Positions 35,517 through 49,690 of a stretch of DNA of 64,000 bases are shown here, piece after piece. The notes below the pieces were generated by a model that worked only from the letters and a program-made list of their open reading frames with translations, was not told the DNA's origin and ran no database searches. The translations under genes were made by a program, and so were the position numbers. Every line of letters begins with the position of its first letter. The first letter of the stretch is position 1. This DNA is from Adiantum capillus-veneris (lineage: Eukaryota > Streptophyta > Polypodiopsida > Polypodiales > Pteridaceae): NCBI GenBank assembly GCA_014529385.2, contig CM043962.1:92950180-93014179 (forward strand). The letters run 5' to 3'.

Positions 35517-38500
35517 TCAGTCCACAAAGGGGAGTAAGCCCAAAGCTTTGCGGAAAGCTTCAAGCTTCTCACGAGACAATGCCTTTGTGAAAAGATCTGC
35601 AAGGTTGTCCTGTGTTGGCACATAAGCCAAGCTGATCTCTCCTGCTGAGAGCCTCTCCCTGACATAGTGGTAATGCACCTCAATGTGCTTTGTGCGAGCA
35701 TGAAAAACTGGGTTCCTCGCAACTGCCAATGCGCTCTGACTGTCAGTGTAGATAGTGTTGGCAGTGTCCTGTCCAACACCCAAGTCAGCCATAAGGCGTC
35801 TGAGCCATACACACTCAACCGTAGCTGTGAAGACTGCCCTGTACTCAGCCTCACAACTCGAAGTGGCCACAGTAGGTTGCTTCTTGCTCAACCATGATAT
35901 ACATGAACTGCCAAGCATGAAACAAAAACCACTTGTGGACACTCGCGTGTCAAAACAACCAGCCCAATCTGAGTCCGAAAAAGCATGTAAGTCTGGCGGC
36001 AATGATCCCCCCTTGGGATAAAACAAGCCAAGATGTAAAGTGCCACTAAGGTAGCGGAAAATCCTCTTGACAGCCTGCCAATGCTTAGACCCTGGGCTAT
36101 GCATAAATCTGCTGACCTGCGAGACTGCAAACTGAATATCTGGCCTCGTGTTGCATACATAAATGAGGCAGCCAACAACAGTTTGGTAAAGAGTGACATC
36201 AGCAGGATCGCCAGCATCATGTAGACTCAACTTCAAACCTGTTTCCATGGGAGTGGCAATAGGTTTGCAATCCTCAAGTCCAAACTTACATAGCAATGTC
36301 TCTATGTAACTTTTCTGACACAAGGCAATACCACCATCACACTGCTTAAACTGTATACCCAAGTAATGATGCAACAGCCCCAAATCTTTCATCTTGAAAG
36401 TAGCATTCAAATCAGCCTTAAATTCAGCAATATGTCTCTCATTTGGTCCAGTGATCAGCAAATCATCAACATAAAGAACCACAATGAGAAATACATCATC
36501 CTCACGCTTTACATACAATGTGCTTTCTGTTGGACTGTTACGAAAGCCTCGTTTAACCAAATGAGTGTCAGCTTTCTCATACCAAGCACGAGGAGATTGC
36601 TTCAACCCATACAAAGCCTTCTTACATTTGCACACTTTGTCCTCTTGTCCTTTTATGACAAAACCGCGAGGCTGCGTTACATAAACTTCTTCAAATATGT
36701 CACCATTCAAGAAAGCAGTAACAATGTCTGATTGATGTACATCCCAACCAAAATGAGCTGCCAATGCACATAGAAAACGCACAGTAGTCATACGACAAGT
36801 GGGAGCAAAAGTCTCTTCATAATCTATGCCTTTTTGTTGTGCATAACCCTTTGCAACAAGTCGAGCCTTATGGCGATCGATCTCACCATCCGGCTTGCGT
36901 TTCAACTTGTAAACCCACTTCGTACCAATGGCCTTTTTGCCAGGAGGCAAATCACATAAAGTCCATGTGTCATTCTCTATAAGTGCATCATATTCTGATT
37001 TCATGGCAGCAATCCAATTTTCTGAATTCTGTGCTTCATCAAAAGACAGAGGCTCCTCAACATCATGTAAACTAGACACAGCCAAAGCATAACAATCTGA
37101 TGCATAAGATGCATGGCGAGAGCCTGAACGAGTACGACTAGATAAAGGTGCATCCAATTTACTGTCACGCAAAGTGTGCACCAGCCATTTTGGCATACCT
37201 CTAGCCTGCTCATTTTCAGCCCTTTCCTCATCAAGTACATCATGTACATCTGCATCAGTAATAGGCTGTTCTAAAACATTTTCAGAAACCCCCATAGGCT
37301 GTACATTTGCCTCATTGGAACTTACATTCGTATTTCCACCACTGAAAAGAGGCAACAAAGTGTCATAAATGTCCTGTGAGCTTACATTACTGTCTCTAGT
37401 ACATGACAGCAAGGGTTGAACAGAATCTTCCACAAACACTACATCCCGTGAAACCAAAATACGTTTTGTTTGCGGATGATACAACCTGTAACCTTTGCTT
37501 TCAGCACTATAACCAACAAAAATACATTTGACAGCCTTATCATCCAATTTTCTGCGCTGCACTTGTGGCACCAAAGCATATGCCAAACAGCCAAAAACAC
37601 GCATGTGCTCAATAGAAGGTTTTCTATCATGCCATGCTTCATATGGAGTAATAGACTGCAAAGCTTTCGTAGGACACCTGTTAAGTACATAAGTGGCACA
37701 CATGATGGCCTCAAGCCAAAAAGAATGCGGCAAAGCTTGACTTTTGACCATACATCGTGCCATTTCCGTTATTGACCTGTTTTTCGTCTCAGCAACACCA
37801 TTTTGCTGAGGTGTATAAGGCACTGTACATTGGTGTTTTATCCCACGACTAGCCAGAAATGCATTAAATTCATGAGACATATACTCCCCCCCTCGATCGG
37901 AACGGAGGGTGCCCATAGTACATTTTGAGACATTTTCAGCCATAGCCAAAAATTGTTTGAAGCACATAAAAACTTCGGACTTTGCTTTAAGCGGAAATAC
38001 CCATGCATGCCTGGAGTAATCATCAATGAAAGTCACGAAGTACAGGTAATTGCCCAAGGACGGAGTTTGCATGGGCCCACAAACATCACTATGCACAAGC
38101 TGCAACCTGCATGTGGCCCTAACTGAACCATCCTTTGGAAACTTAGAACGCTGCATTTTACCCAGAATACAGCCTTCACAAACATGTTTGATAGGTGCTT
38201 CAAGAGGCGGCAAAGAAGCAACCATATCAGATTTCTGCAAACGCAGCAAACTGGCAAAATTCAGATGACCAAAACGTGCATGCCAAAGTTTTGCATCTGA
38301 AATAGCCCTTGAATCTGCAACAGCATTTGCAAAATTTTGTCCACACTTGTCATACAAAGTGAGCTTATACAGCCCACGGCACAAAAGCCCAGATGCAACA
38401 ATTTCATCACCAAAACTGAGATCATGAACTGTACATCTGTCATCCACAAATTTGACTACAAGTCCAAGTCTAGCAAGTGCGGATACAGACAATAGATTCT

Positions 38501-39803
38501 TCTTGATCCCAGGTACATAAAGTGCATCAACAAGTGTGAAGGAACTGCCATTAGCAGCAGTGAGCACAATCTTTCCAACTCCCTGAACTGGATAAGAGGC
38601 GTTGTTGGCACAAGTGACTGAATTCCCATGAGGGACAGACTCGAGAGAGGTAAACAATTCACGATGTGAGGTAATGTGCTTTGTAGCACCACTGTCGAAA
38701 TACCACACATGTGAATCTGCAGCAACTGACAAGCATGCATCATGGACAGCAGGATTGTAAGTGCACTCTGCGCTAAAAGCCCATTCTGCATCAACATCAG
38801 CATCACAATCTCCTTTCACAGAAGACTCAACAATGGCTGCATTTGTAGTGGAACCAGCATTTGCAGTGGAACCACCCTCTTTCTTCTTAGCCTCTTTGGC
38901 CTTCAACTTAGGACACGACTTGATCAAGTGATCATTGGCTTTACAATAATGGCAACGCATCTTCTTTTTGCCCTTATCACCAGAATTGCCAGACGAAGTG
39001 CTGCCAGCAGAAGCATTAGGAACAGAATTTTTGCCACTCGCAGCAGAACCATAAGAAGTGGCTGCATTACTGTTACCACCCTTTCTTTGAGAAGCAATAA
39101 AAGCCTGTTCAACTGCACGCTGCCTAGTCCTGTTTTTTCTAGAAAGTGACTCTTGCAACAGCAATGTGCATAATGTATCAAACTTGACAACTTCAGGATT
39201 TCCTTGGGTCATCAGTCTCCAAGTACTAGCAAAAGTCTGGTAGGAATCTGGTAAGGCATCAAGAACAGTCTGCACAAGGGAACTGTCAGAAATGACTTCA
39301 CCTGCAGAAATGAGTTGCTCATTGATATCCTTGACACTAGCAAGGAAAGTGTCCATATCATCTTCCTCATGCATAATCTTCGACTCTAGCTCTTTACGCA
39401 GCAAAGCAATTTTAGCCTCATTGCGGCTTGCATAAAGACCTGCTAGAATATCCCAAGCCTGTTTTGCAGATTTTGCTGAACGGATGTGAGGAATAATGGT
39501 GCGCTTCACAGACAACGCAATCAATGCATGAGCCTGCGCATCCTTAACATCCCAACGAGCTTGTTCTGCTGTAGGCAAAACAACTCTAACAGCTGCAATC
39601 CTTGCAGCAAGACCTGCAACATCCTCAACATCGCCTACATCTTCAGAACCAGGACGTACATCAATGCCCTGCACAATGTTCCAGACACCTTTTGACACAA
39701 GAACGTGTTGCATCATATAAGCCCACATAGGGTAGTTGTCCCCATCCAACCTGTCCTCAGCAGCAAACATCTTGAACACATCTGTGTTGTTGTTGTCAGC
39801 CAT
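35517..39803 (-). CDS. Copia Gag-Pol polyprotein, intact, 1,428 aa
   Basis: The ATG at 39803 (MADNNNTDVFKMF) is chosen over an upstream non-homologous extension. Domains: Gag (about residues 20-230), CCHC knuckle CHYCKANDHLIKSC (284-297), protease DSG (370-372), pre-integrase H508-H513-C542-C545, integrase with catalytic D573, D636 and E672 (35 residues between the last two), reverse transcriptase with YVDD (1111-1114), RNase H with SDSDWAG (from 1271). No stop or frameshift occurs. Copia order (integrase before RT) is clear. The length is typical for plant copia. The polyprotein would be cut by its protease to give particle, RT/RNase H and integrase. It lies inside an older gypsy LTR. Confidence 0.97.
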   Translation of the reverse strand: MADNNNTDVFKMFAAEDRLDGDNYPMWAYMMQHVLVSKGVWNIVQGIDVRPGSEDVGDVEDVAGLAARIAAVRVVLPTAEQARWDVKDAQAHALIALSVKRTIIPHIRSAKSAKQAWDILAGLYASRNEAKIALLRKELESKIMHEEDDMDTFLASVKDINEQLISAGEVISDSSLVQTVLDALPDSYQTFASTWRLMTQGNPEVVKFDTLCTLLLQESLSRKNRTRQRAVEQAFIASQRKGGNSNAATSYGSAASGKNSVPNASAGSTSSGNSGDKGKKKMRCHYCKANDHLIKSCPKLKAKEAKKKEGGSTANAGSTTNAAIVESSVKGDCDADVDAEWAFSAECTYNPAVHDACLSVAADSHVWYFDSGATKHITSHRELFTSLESVPHGNSVTCANNASYPVQGVGKIVLTAANGSSFTLVDALYVPGIKKNLLSVSALARLGLVVKFVDDRCTVHDLSFGDEIVASGLLCRGLYKLTLYDKCGQNFANAVADSRAISDAKLWHARFGHLNFASLLRLQKSDMVASLPPLEAPIKHVCEGCILGKMQRSKFPKDGSVRATCRLQLVHSDVCGPMQTPSLGNYLYFVTFIDDYSRHAWVFPLKAKSEVFMCFKQFLAMAENVSKCTMGTLRSDRGGEYMSHEFNAFLASRGIKHQCTVPYTPQQNGVAETKNRSITEMARCMVKSQALPHSFWLEAIMCATYVLNRCPTKALQSITPYEAWHDRKPSIEHMRVFGCLAYALVPQVQRRKLDDKAVKCIFVGYSAESKGYRLYHPQTKRILVSRDVVFVEDSVQPLLSCTRDSNVSSQDIYDTLLPLFSGGNTNVSSNEANVQPMGVSENVLEQPITDADVHDVLDEERAENEQARGMPKWLVHTLRDSKLDAPLSSRTRSGSRHASYASDCYALAVSSLHDVEEPLSFDEAQNSENWIAAMKSEYDALIENDTWTLCDLPPGKKAIGTKWVYKLKRKPDGEIDRHKARLVAKGYAQQKGIDYEETFAPTCRMTTVRFLCALAAHFGWDVHQSDIVTAFLNGDIFEEVYVTQPRGFVIKGQEDKVCKCKKALYGLKQSPRAWYEKADTHLVKRGFRNSPTESTLYVKREDDVFLIVVLYVDDLLITGPNERHIAEFKADLNATFKMKDLGLLHHYLGIQFKQCDGGIALCQKSYIETLLCKFGLEDCKPIATPMETGLKLSLHDAGDPADVTLYQTVVGCLIYVCNTRPDIQFAVSQVSRFMHSPGSKHWQAVKRIFRYLSGTLHLGLFYPKGGSLPPDLHAFSDSDWAGCFDTRVSTSGFCFMLGSSCISWLSKKQPTVATSSCEAEYRAVFTATVECVWLRRLMADLGVGQDTANTIYTDSQSALAVARNPVFHARTKHIEVHYHYVRERLSAGEISLAYVPTQDNLADLFTKALSREKLEAFRKALGLLPFVD

Positions 39804-40165
39804 GGTAAATGCTGCACCTGATGTGAAAACTGCCCGAAAATAGGAGAAATGGAGCGGGAACAACTTGTGCTATATAGCACAAACCGTAGAAGACTATAAG
39901 GCACCTGTTATGCAGAAAACGGCACTGACAGAAAATCTGCACAAAATGACGAAATAACCTGTGCAGTACTGCCCGTAGTGGAAACGGAGGCCGAAATGAG
40001 CCCAAATCAAAATTCTGAGCAGACCAAGCTCTTCGAGCTCTCCCAAAATATTTGTCGACCTGCGAACGCTCGCCAAAGCTCACTGAAATCGGAGAAAGTG
40101 AGCAGGCGTGTGCTGGAGCAGCTGGCGACTAAGCCCGGGAGGATGTGACCTGCTCTGATACCAAT

Positions 40166-40392
40166 TGTTGGAATTAGGGTTGCAGAGAAACACACACAGC
40201 TTGGAGAAGACGAAGGAAGCTCAAGGCACACAATAGAGAGTGTATTACTTAGTGTGCAATGGAAAGATAGGTAGCCCTAGAGTGATGGGCGTATATACAA
40301 TGCACGGGGGAAAAAACCTCCTAAAGAGGGAAAAAATGCCCCGGCGGTCCTAGTGTGTTCACACACATCACTACCACATGTATATGGTAACA
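40166..40392 (-). repeat. Copia 5' LTR (227 bp)
   Basis: On the minus strand it precedes the primer-binding site at 40149-40165. It would hold the promoter for the element. Confidence 0.95.
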
Positions 40393-40838
40393 CAATCTAC
40401 TCTCATACCCCGCTAGCTTTCACCATCTTCGAAGGTGTGTGAGGTCTTGGGTATGAGACTGTGAGGGAATTGATGTTGTGTTTGATAGTGTTTTGCTTAG
40501 TGCAAGAAGTTTCCATCTTCATTGCACTAGCTAGTATTGAAGGAACACAAAGGATTGTATTGTAAAATGTCTCTCTTGATGGGAGAAACCAAAATACAAA
40601 GCCTTTTGGAGGGGGGACTGGCTCCATGTAAATCCGGCCCTCAACTGTCGTCAATAGCTTAATTTCTCTCTCTTTTGAAGTATTGTTCATGCTATCTAAC
40701 TAGGCGTTATACTTTTTGTTGCTCTCTATCCACCCAAGCACTCTTGTTATTCTCATTAGGAATCTATTCTAATGAAATTCTCACTATGTTCATGCTATTT
40801 TCCGCTACACACAAGTTACTAGGCCATTAAATGTTACA

Positions 40839-40856
40839 TTGGTAGCAGAGCACAAG
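40839..40856 (+). other. Primer-binding site of gypsy element
   Basis: TTGGTAGCAGAGCACAAG follows the LTR end directly. It is the tRNA-Met site with G in place of T at the sixth base of TGGTATCAGAGC. Confidence 0.85.
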
Positions 40857-41247
40857 GTTTCTCTTTTCTTGCTCAAGAAGGGAGGTCCTCAAGCTAGCTA
40901 TAAAGGGTTGGTATTATTAATTGCATGTGAGTAAGCAGAATATGGTTTTTTTAGCCTTGCAGTGCGCCTGCCTTTGTGCAGATAATGGGGCAACACCGTC
41001 GAGAGCTATGGTCTTAATAGTGGAGTCCTACGAGGCTTTGCCTACAGCTTAACCACTATTGAGCTATTAGAAGCTTGAGTGCTGTTTTGGTGTTGAACGA
41101 CCCTCTCTTCTATTCCTTGCAATTAATGGTATTCGAGCCACGGGTACAATAGCTTGAGTGCTTTTTCTAAAGGGGTAAAGAGGAGTAGCAACTAGGGCTT
41201 GAAGTGCCAAAGTACACCTAAAAATTTTACACCTAAAAGTTGTTAGG

Positions 41248-42715
41248 ATGGCTGACAATAATAAAGAGAGTGAAATTAATGTTAATAACTTTGATTTTGC
41301 TAATGAGCAAGCTACTAATGATGCCCCTATGCTTGTTAACTACCTTGTTTCTAGGCTTCAACAAGCTATGGGTAATCCATCCCTCCAAAGTGAAGTGCAA
41401 CGGCAGCTTTGTGCTCATGGGATTCTCCAAGCTCTCCACCATGACAAGAGAGCACCTAGGAAGCGTCTTTTGTGAGACTTCCAAAAGAGGCCTCTCTTCG
41501 ATTCGGGAAGAAGAAGAGGATCAATACGAAGGGCTCAAAAATTTGATCCTTGATGATGCATCTCCTTCCCAAAGGAGAATTCAAGAGCTCCCATCGAAGG
41601 TACGAGAAAGAAGTGAGTCTCCCGCCACCTTGATGGAGATGGCTCCACGAAGACGACTGGCTAAACGCTCTCCATCACCTCCAAAATGGAGAAGACCATC
41701 GCACATTTCTCCACACCATAGTTCAAAGAGGGATGATAAAAAGCAAGAGAAGAAAAAGGCGAGAAAAAGTGATGGTGAAGACCAAGAAGATCAAGGCAAG
41801 AAAAAGGCGAGAAATAGGTCACCCTCTTCTCCATCTTCCTCAAATTCTTCATCTTCTGAAGAAAGTGATGGTGCAACCTTTGAACCATAAAAAAGAAGAG
41901 GTCATAGGAAATCCTATGCCGCATGGAAGAGATCGTCCAAGCTTAAGAAGTTCAAAGAGGGAGGGAAGAGCATCTCTTTCCTTACCTACAATGGCACCAT
42001 TGGTGCTACGGACAAAGTCTTGGCCTTTATCCAACAGTTCAATGCGACGTTTGGAGATGAGGGCTTCATAGAGTCCTCTAAGCTACGCCATGTAGCTATG
42101 CACTTTCAAAAGTCTGCCAGGCAATGGTGGTCAAGCCTACGGGCCAACGGTGAAGCTCCATGAACATGGAAAGCTTTAAGAGCTTCCATTATGAAGCAAT
42201 TTTTGGCCACTGATGCCAAAGACAAAGTACTCACCGAATGACGAAGCTTAAAGCTCTCTCCTTATGAATCCATTCACAAATATGTAGACAAGTTTTGGGA
42301 CCAACAACTCAAAGCCACTATCTTCAAAAAGCTAGATTTTGGAGAGCAAAAGCAACAATTTTGTGCGGGCTTAACCGAAGAAATGGCGGAGTATGTCAAC
42401 TCCCAAAGGCCACGCACCATATCGGCGGTTATACACCATACTATGGTGGCTTCTCGAATCAATTTCCAAACAGGGGCTAAAAGAAATTCTAAGCCCACGG
42501 AAAACAAGGGTTCCAATGAGCCTAATGGGAAGGACAATGTCCAAAAGTCTCCTAAGGGCAACTCCAACAAAGCTAAAGAGAAGGGAGTTTACAAAGGTAA
42601 AAATAAACTCTCTCCTGAAGAGCTTGAGCATTATCTCAAGGATAACCGTTGTTTCAAGTGTGGCAAACAAGGGCATGCGTACCACGCTTGTCTCCAAAAG
42701 GAACACCCGCCATGA
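41248..42715 (+). pseudogene. Gag of gypsy element, broken
   Basis: It starts MADNNKESEINVNN at 41248. After a frame change near 41470 a charged, Ser-rich stretch follows, then the Gag core (LAFIQQFNATFGDEGF, HFQKSARQWWSSLRANG, YVDKFWDQQL) and a CCHC zinc knuckle CFKCGKQGHAYHAC ending at 42699. Stops occur at 41888 and, within the core, as TGA near 42162 and 42239; the latter two lie where relatives have tryptophan (TGG), one G-to-A step away. Gag would bind RNA and form particles; this copy cannot. Confidence 0.85.
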
Positions 42716-42789
42716 ACCTCCTAGAGCTACCTTGGTCGAAATCCAAGAGGAGGATATTCACCACAAAGGATCTCCTCTATGCCATGCTT

Positions 42790-45700
42790 GGGGAAAGGTA
42801 AGAGAACATGATGCTTTTATTTTTCTTTGACCCTGGTTCTACTCACAATTTTATATCCATAGAGTTGGCCACCAAGCTAGGCATACAAGCCTACGAGATG
42901 GGAGATGTCCTACCCGCAGATGGTGCTTTCAAGGGGCAAGAAGCTTCAGTCACTCCCTTAATCGGGAAATTGAGGCTCCATGTCCAAAGCTATGTGGACA
43001 AAGAGGACTTCTTTATCTCTCCTCTCAAGCATGAGGATGTAATCCTAGGGGCACCATGGTTCGATCGGATGGCTGCCAATGTTAAATTCCCTGAAAGGAG
43101 AATCTCTTTTAAGTTCAGGGAAAAAGATATGTATATAGATGCTAAGGAAATGGGTAACACCATACCCATTGTACATACACAAGCTTTCAACAAGTCAATA
43201 AAGAGCTCTATTTCCGTGTACATGATTTTTGTTACAGACTCTCTAAATGAACCTAATGTTTTAGCAAAAGAAAATATACACAATCAAAAGGAATTAGAGT
43301 TATCCAATTTTCTCAAGGGGTTTCAAGATGTCTTTATTGATGACATCCCTTGTGAGCTACCTCCTAAACGAGGCAATGATGACCATGCAATTGAACTTCT
43401 TTCAGGAAGTTCACCGCCTAATAAACCTCCTTATAGAGTTTCTCAAGCTCAACAAGAGGAGATTATGCGGCAAGTGCATGAGTTAGTTGAGAAGGGCATG
43501 GTTAGGCCTAGCTCATCTCCATTTTGCTCACCTGTGCTATTAGTGCAAAAGAAAGACAACACATATCGTATGTGTGTCGACTATAGAGCACTAAATAGGA
43601 TCACTATCAAGAATAGGTTTCCCGTTCCACGGGTAGAAGACCTATTTGATAAGCTACAAGGGTCCACCTACTTCAGTAGGATTGACCTAAAAAGTGGCTA
43701 TCATCAAATAAGGATAGTTGATCAAGATATTGTAAAGATCACATTTCTCACTACGTTTGGTCTTTACGAATATATTGTCATGCCTTTTGGCTTGACCAAT
43801 GCACCAGCCACATTCAACCGCTTGATGGAGAAGCTATTCAGGCCTCAACGAACCTTTACTGGAGTGTTCTTTGATGATATCATCATCTACTCTAATTCAT
43901 TAGACGAACACAAGCAACACCTCCAGGTAATCTTTCAAGTTCTAAGAGAGAATAAACTTTATGTTAATCGAAAGAAAAGTGAATTTTTCTTGCAAGAGAT
44001 TCAGTATTTAGGTCACATTATCTTTCAAGATGGCATCCAAATGGATCCATCAAAGTTAGATGTAATAAAAGGATGGCCTAAACCAAGGAATCTTCATGAA
44101 CTAAGAAGCTTTATAGGTATGTGTGCATACTATAGACGCTTCATAGAAAAGTTCTCACTAATAGCAGGACCATTACATGACCTAACAAAGAAAAACGTTA
44201 GGTACACATGGTCTGCCAAGGAGAACAATGCTTTCAAAAAGCTTATTCTCAACCTGTGCTTACACTACCGGATCTCTCAAAGCCATTTGAGGTCCAATGT
44301 GATGCTTGTGGTGATTGCCTTGGAGCTGTTTTGCTCCAAGAAGGGCACACCATAGGCTATGAAAGTCGAAGGCTCGACCCTGTTGAGCAAGCTCTAGGCA
44401 TATATGAAAAGGAACTCCTCGCAGTTCTACATGCCTTAGACTCATGGAAGCATTATTTATTGGGGACTCCTTTCATTCTGCGAACAGATCACCAAAGTCT
44501 TAAGTACTTCATGACGCAGACCAAGCTCTCTGACAAACAAATGAGGTGGGCAAATTTCCTTTCGCAATTTCATTTTCATATTGCTCACATTGCTGGCAAG
44601 CATAATTAAGTAGCCAATGCACTCTCAAGACGGCCGAGAGTGAATGCAGTTTCCATAGCAACTCACAATGATCTATCTTCTATGATAGATGAGTATGCTA
44701 TTGATCCCGATGTTAAAGATGTGATTTCAGCCCTTGCATTAGGGAAGAAAGAGGAACCATTTACTTTACAAGATGGTTATCTTCTCTATGGCAATAGATG
44801 CGTTACCAACTCACTACGTGCGAAAGTAATGTATGAATCTCATGCTCCTCCTTATGCGGGGCATAGAGGGATTCAATCTACCCTAAAAGGGATTGAAACA
44901 TATTTCTATTGGCCTACCATGAAAGCAAACATACAAGAGTATGTTTCTAAATGTGTGGTATGCCAAAAGACAAAGTTTGATAGAGGGAAGCAACTTGGAT
45001 TGCTTCAACCTTTGCCAATTCCTAAGTCACCATGGGAGACCATATCCATGGATTTTATCTGTGGGTTGCCTAAGTCTATCCATGGGAATACGGGAATATG
45101 GACGATAGTAGACAGGTAAAGTAAGCAAGCTCATTTTATACCTGTCAAAAAGACTATCAAAGCCCATCAAATGGCAACCCTCTTCATATCACAAATCTTC
45201 AAGTACCATGGCTTGCCAATATCCATAGTGTCGGATAGAGATCCTGGAAGGACCAGTAATTTTTGGAAGGGTCTCTTTGAGAATTTAGGAACAAAGGCCA
45301 AATTTCTATTCGACCTATCACCCACAAACGGATGGCCAAAGTGAAATAGCTAACCTAACAATTCTTGATCTACTAAAAGCCTATGTAACGGAAGTAGATC
45401 AAAGGTCCCAATGGGAGAAGTACTTACCCTTAGTGGAGTATGCCTACAATAACATTGCACATACTTCCACGGGAAAAGCACCTTTTGAGGTAATAGAGGG
45501 AAGATCAAAAAGTCCCTTGCTACTTAAGATACACTGGAAGATCTACGCTGCAAATGAATATAGCAGAGACCTACAAGAATCTTTCCAAAAGATTAAGGAC
45601 GCTATCTCTATCTCAAAGCAAAGGCAAAAGGCTGTTGCTGACAAGCACATAAGAGCCCAAGCCTTTCAAGAAACTGATTGGGTCTTATTAAAATTTCCCA

Positions 45701-45812
45701 AAGCTCGATTAAGGCACACGACGGGCAAGAATCCTATGGGACACCAAAAGTACTATGCTAAGTTAGCAAAAAGGTACTATGGTCCCTTCCAGATTCTTAG
45801 GCCAATCAATGA
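42790..45812 (+). pseudogene. Pol of gypsy element: protease, RT, RNase H, integrase; broken
   Basis: An open frame to 44355 holds the protease (FFDPGSTHNFIS, with DPG for the usual DSG/DTG) and reverse transcriptase (MCVDYRALNRITIKNRFP, DLKSGYHQIRI, MPFGLTNAPATF, FDDIIIYS). A frameshift near 44250 leads to RNase H (VQCDACGDCLGAVLLQEG, RTDHQSLKYF) to 44609, an in-frame TAA, then integrase (HAPPYAGHRG, CVVCQKTK zinc-binding, SMDFICGLP), a TAA near 45116, the second catalytic region (SIVSDRDP) and, in another frame, HPQTDGQSEIAN, then the C-terminal part (WVLLKFPKARLRH, KRYYGPFQI). At 45812 it turns into its own inverted copy. Confidence 0.92.
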
Positions 45813-46044
45813 GATGGCCTATCAATCTGGAAGGGACCATAGTACCTTTTTGCTAACTTAGCGTAGTACTTAACTCTTTAAAGGCTTGGGCTCTTCTGTG
45901 CTTGTCAGCAACAGCCTTTTGCCTTTGCTGTGAGATAGAGATAGCGTCCTTAATCTTTTGGAAAGATTCTTGTAGGTCTCTGCTATACTCATGTGCAACG
46001 AAGATCTTCCCGTGTACCTTAAGTAGCAAGGGACTTTTTGATCT
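45502..46044. repeat. Fold-back: inverted copy of integrase 3' end abutting 3' LTR
   Basis: The forward arm (45502-45808) encodes the integrase C-terminus; the reverse arm (45812-46044) is its inverted copy with a ~75-bp deletion (the segment between GCCTTT and AAAGTACTA). The hinge is only a few bases around 45809-45814, with inner arms CCTTCCAGATT and AATCTGGAAGG. The reverse arm ends three bases before the 3' LTR at 46048. No polypurine tract is visible at that place. Confidence 0.9.
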
Positions 46045-46047
46045 TAA

Positions 46048-47725
<1,678 letters not shown>

Positions 47726-47730
47726 TCAAG

Positions 47731-49633
47731 GTTCGGCACGAGCTTGAGGTGACGATGTAAATTTCTTTCTTTTAATACACATATCCACTCACAATTGTGA
47801 GTTTGGCAAAAAAAAAAATCTTGGATGAAAGTTTACAATTCCTTAAGGACTTGCTAGCAAAGAGTTTGGGTATTTTCCATTTGGTTTTCAGTCCTTATGG
47901 TTTGCCTCTTGTTTGCTCAAAATTTAGGTATATTTAAATAAAAAATCTACATCTGTTCTTTAAATAGCAATTTAGATATACCTAAATCTTGTTTGTGCAA
48001 GATTTAGGTATATCTAAATGGAAAATCTACATCTATTCTTTGAATAGTAATTTTGAGTTCATGGTTTTTTGAAAAATTTACTATTTGGACCATGGGCTTT
48101 TGAAAAACCATTGGAAATTTTGTATTTAGTTTGTGGTTCACAATATTTCTAGTTATGCTCATAGTTTTTTTTTTCTAATTTCAAAGCTACATTGGACTTC
48201 AAACTGGTGTTCAATATATCTGTCAGCAAATTTTGGTTTAATAAATGTGCCTTAATTCTCTTATTAATTAAGAAGGAAACAACTTATGTATTATAGATAT
48301 AGACAAATAAAAACACAATGATGGCAATATTTTCTGGGACAATTTTTATAACTCACTTATAGTAGCAAGTTTTATTTTGATACTCGGACTCTACCTAATT
48401 GGTAGTGTTGTTGTAATTTCTAACATCAATAACAAGGGGAAGGGGTGTCAAATCCCCATCCAACAACTTGTCTTGTTTTCATTTGATAGGAAAGTCCTTT
48501 GTAATCAAGCAATACTTGTAGTTTTTTCAAATCAACTGATTTTAACTTTAAAAATAAAAAACACACACACACACAGAGTAACAACAACAACTATAGCACA
48601 CATGACATCCCAGACAAGAAGTTCCTCAATGACTCGTTTACAACAAATTATAATGATGAGAGTCCTTTCAAGCCATTTGATGTAATGACAAATTTTGAGG
48701 AGATTAAGCTGCTCTACACAATTGAAGAGAATGTGTGCAAAGATGTTTAAGATTTGTAGAGCATGGTGGGGGCCTCATATCTTCAAAAGTGAATTTCCAT
48801 GCTAATAGCTATGACAAGATGATGACCTACAACATACTTGATTAAGTAAAGCAATATTTGGAAGTCGGGACTATCCTCTTTTGAATAATTCCAACTTGAG
48901 ATCCATGTTCTTCATTAGGATTGAACAAGATTGGAGAGAGAAGCAAATATACACCACCACTTAGCAGTTGTGAGTAATAATATGCATAATCATAACAATT
49001 GGCCTTTTTTTGCACCGAAAGAGTAAGACAAGTATTTTCTTTGTCTTCATTTGGGCTATTAAAAGGGTATGCCTCTCCTAAATGGTTTGCTTTTCTTGTA
49101 GCCTTTGGCCTTGTTTGCACTACAAAAGTAATAACACATTTTTGTTTTGTTTTCATTTGACAGAATCAAAAGGGCATGTCTCTACTTGCTGCTTTATGGC
49201 TTCCTACTCGCTCTATGCACTCTTATTAAGGTGAATCTATACAGATGCCCTCTGGCTAGCCCCAAAAAGTATAGGCTATCCTTGGTACCCTATTCCCATG
49301 CACAGTCTCCTTCGGCCGCTCCCTATCTCTGGATCCTCCTCGCTTGCACAGCTACAAGCAAGCTCCAACCTACTAGTTATCGCTGCCGTCCTACACTTCA
49401 AACATTGCATATGGATGCTGCCTTACAAACAAACGAGAGGGAGAGACAAACATCGGGCTCCCCTGCACACAAGCGAGAGCAAGAGACGGACATTGCAGCC
49501 TACCCTGCAAACAAACATTGCGTAGTTGCTTGTACGCACCACTCCTCTTTCTCCCTGTGGTCCTCCTCTCCTCAGCAGGCCTTCAGAGCTAGACAAAGAG
49601 GACGTGGCCCACTCGTCACGCCATCAGCTCCAT

Positions 49634-49690
<57 letters not shown>

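Larger units (their letters stand above)
35215..40392 (-). mobile_element. Complete young Ty1/copia element, TSD CAATC
   Basis: LTRs of 227 bp at 35215-35441 and 40166-40392, TGTTGG...TAACA, differ at one base only (A/G in the GATAG(A/G)TAGCC segment). CAATC lies directly outside both ends (35210-35214 and 40393-40397). On the minus strand, ATTGGTATCAGAGCAGG next to the 5' LTR (40149-40165) is a tRNA-Met primer-binding site and CCAGGGGGGATT (35442-35453) is the polypurine tract. The single gag-pol frame is intact. All parts needed for retrotransposition are present, so this copy could be active. Confidence 0.97.
34004..40838 (+). repeat. 5' LTR of gypsy element, split by copia
   Basis: The two parts, 34004-35214 and 40398-40838, join to 1,652 bp and align with 46048-47725. 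A CA microsatellite (34388-34460) corresponds to a CT plus CA tract in the 3' copy (46423-46524). Confidence 0.92.
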
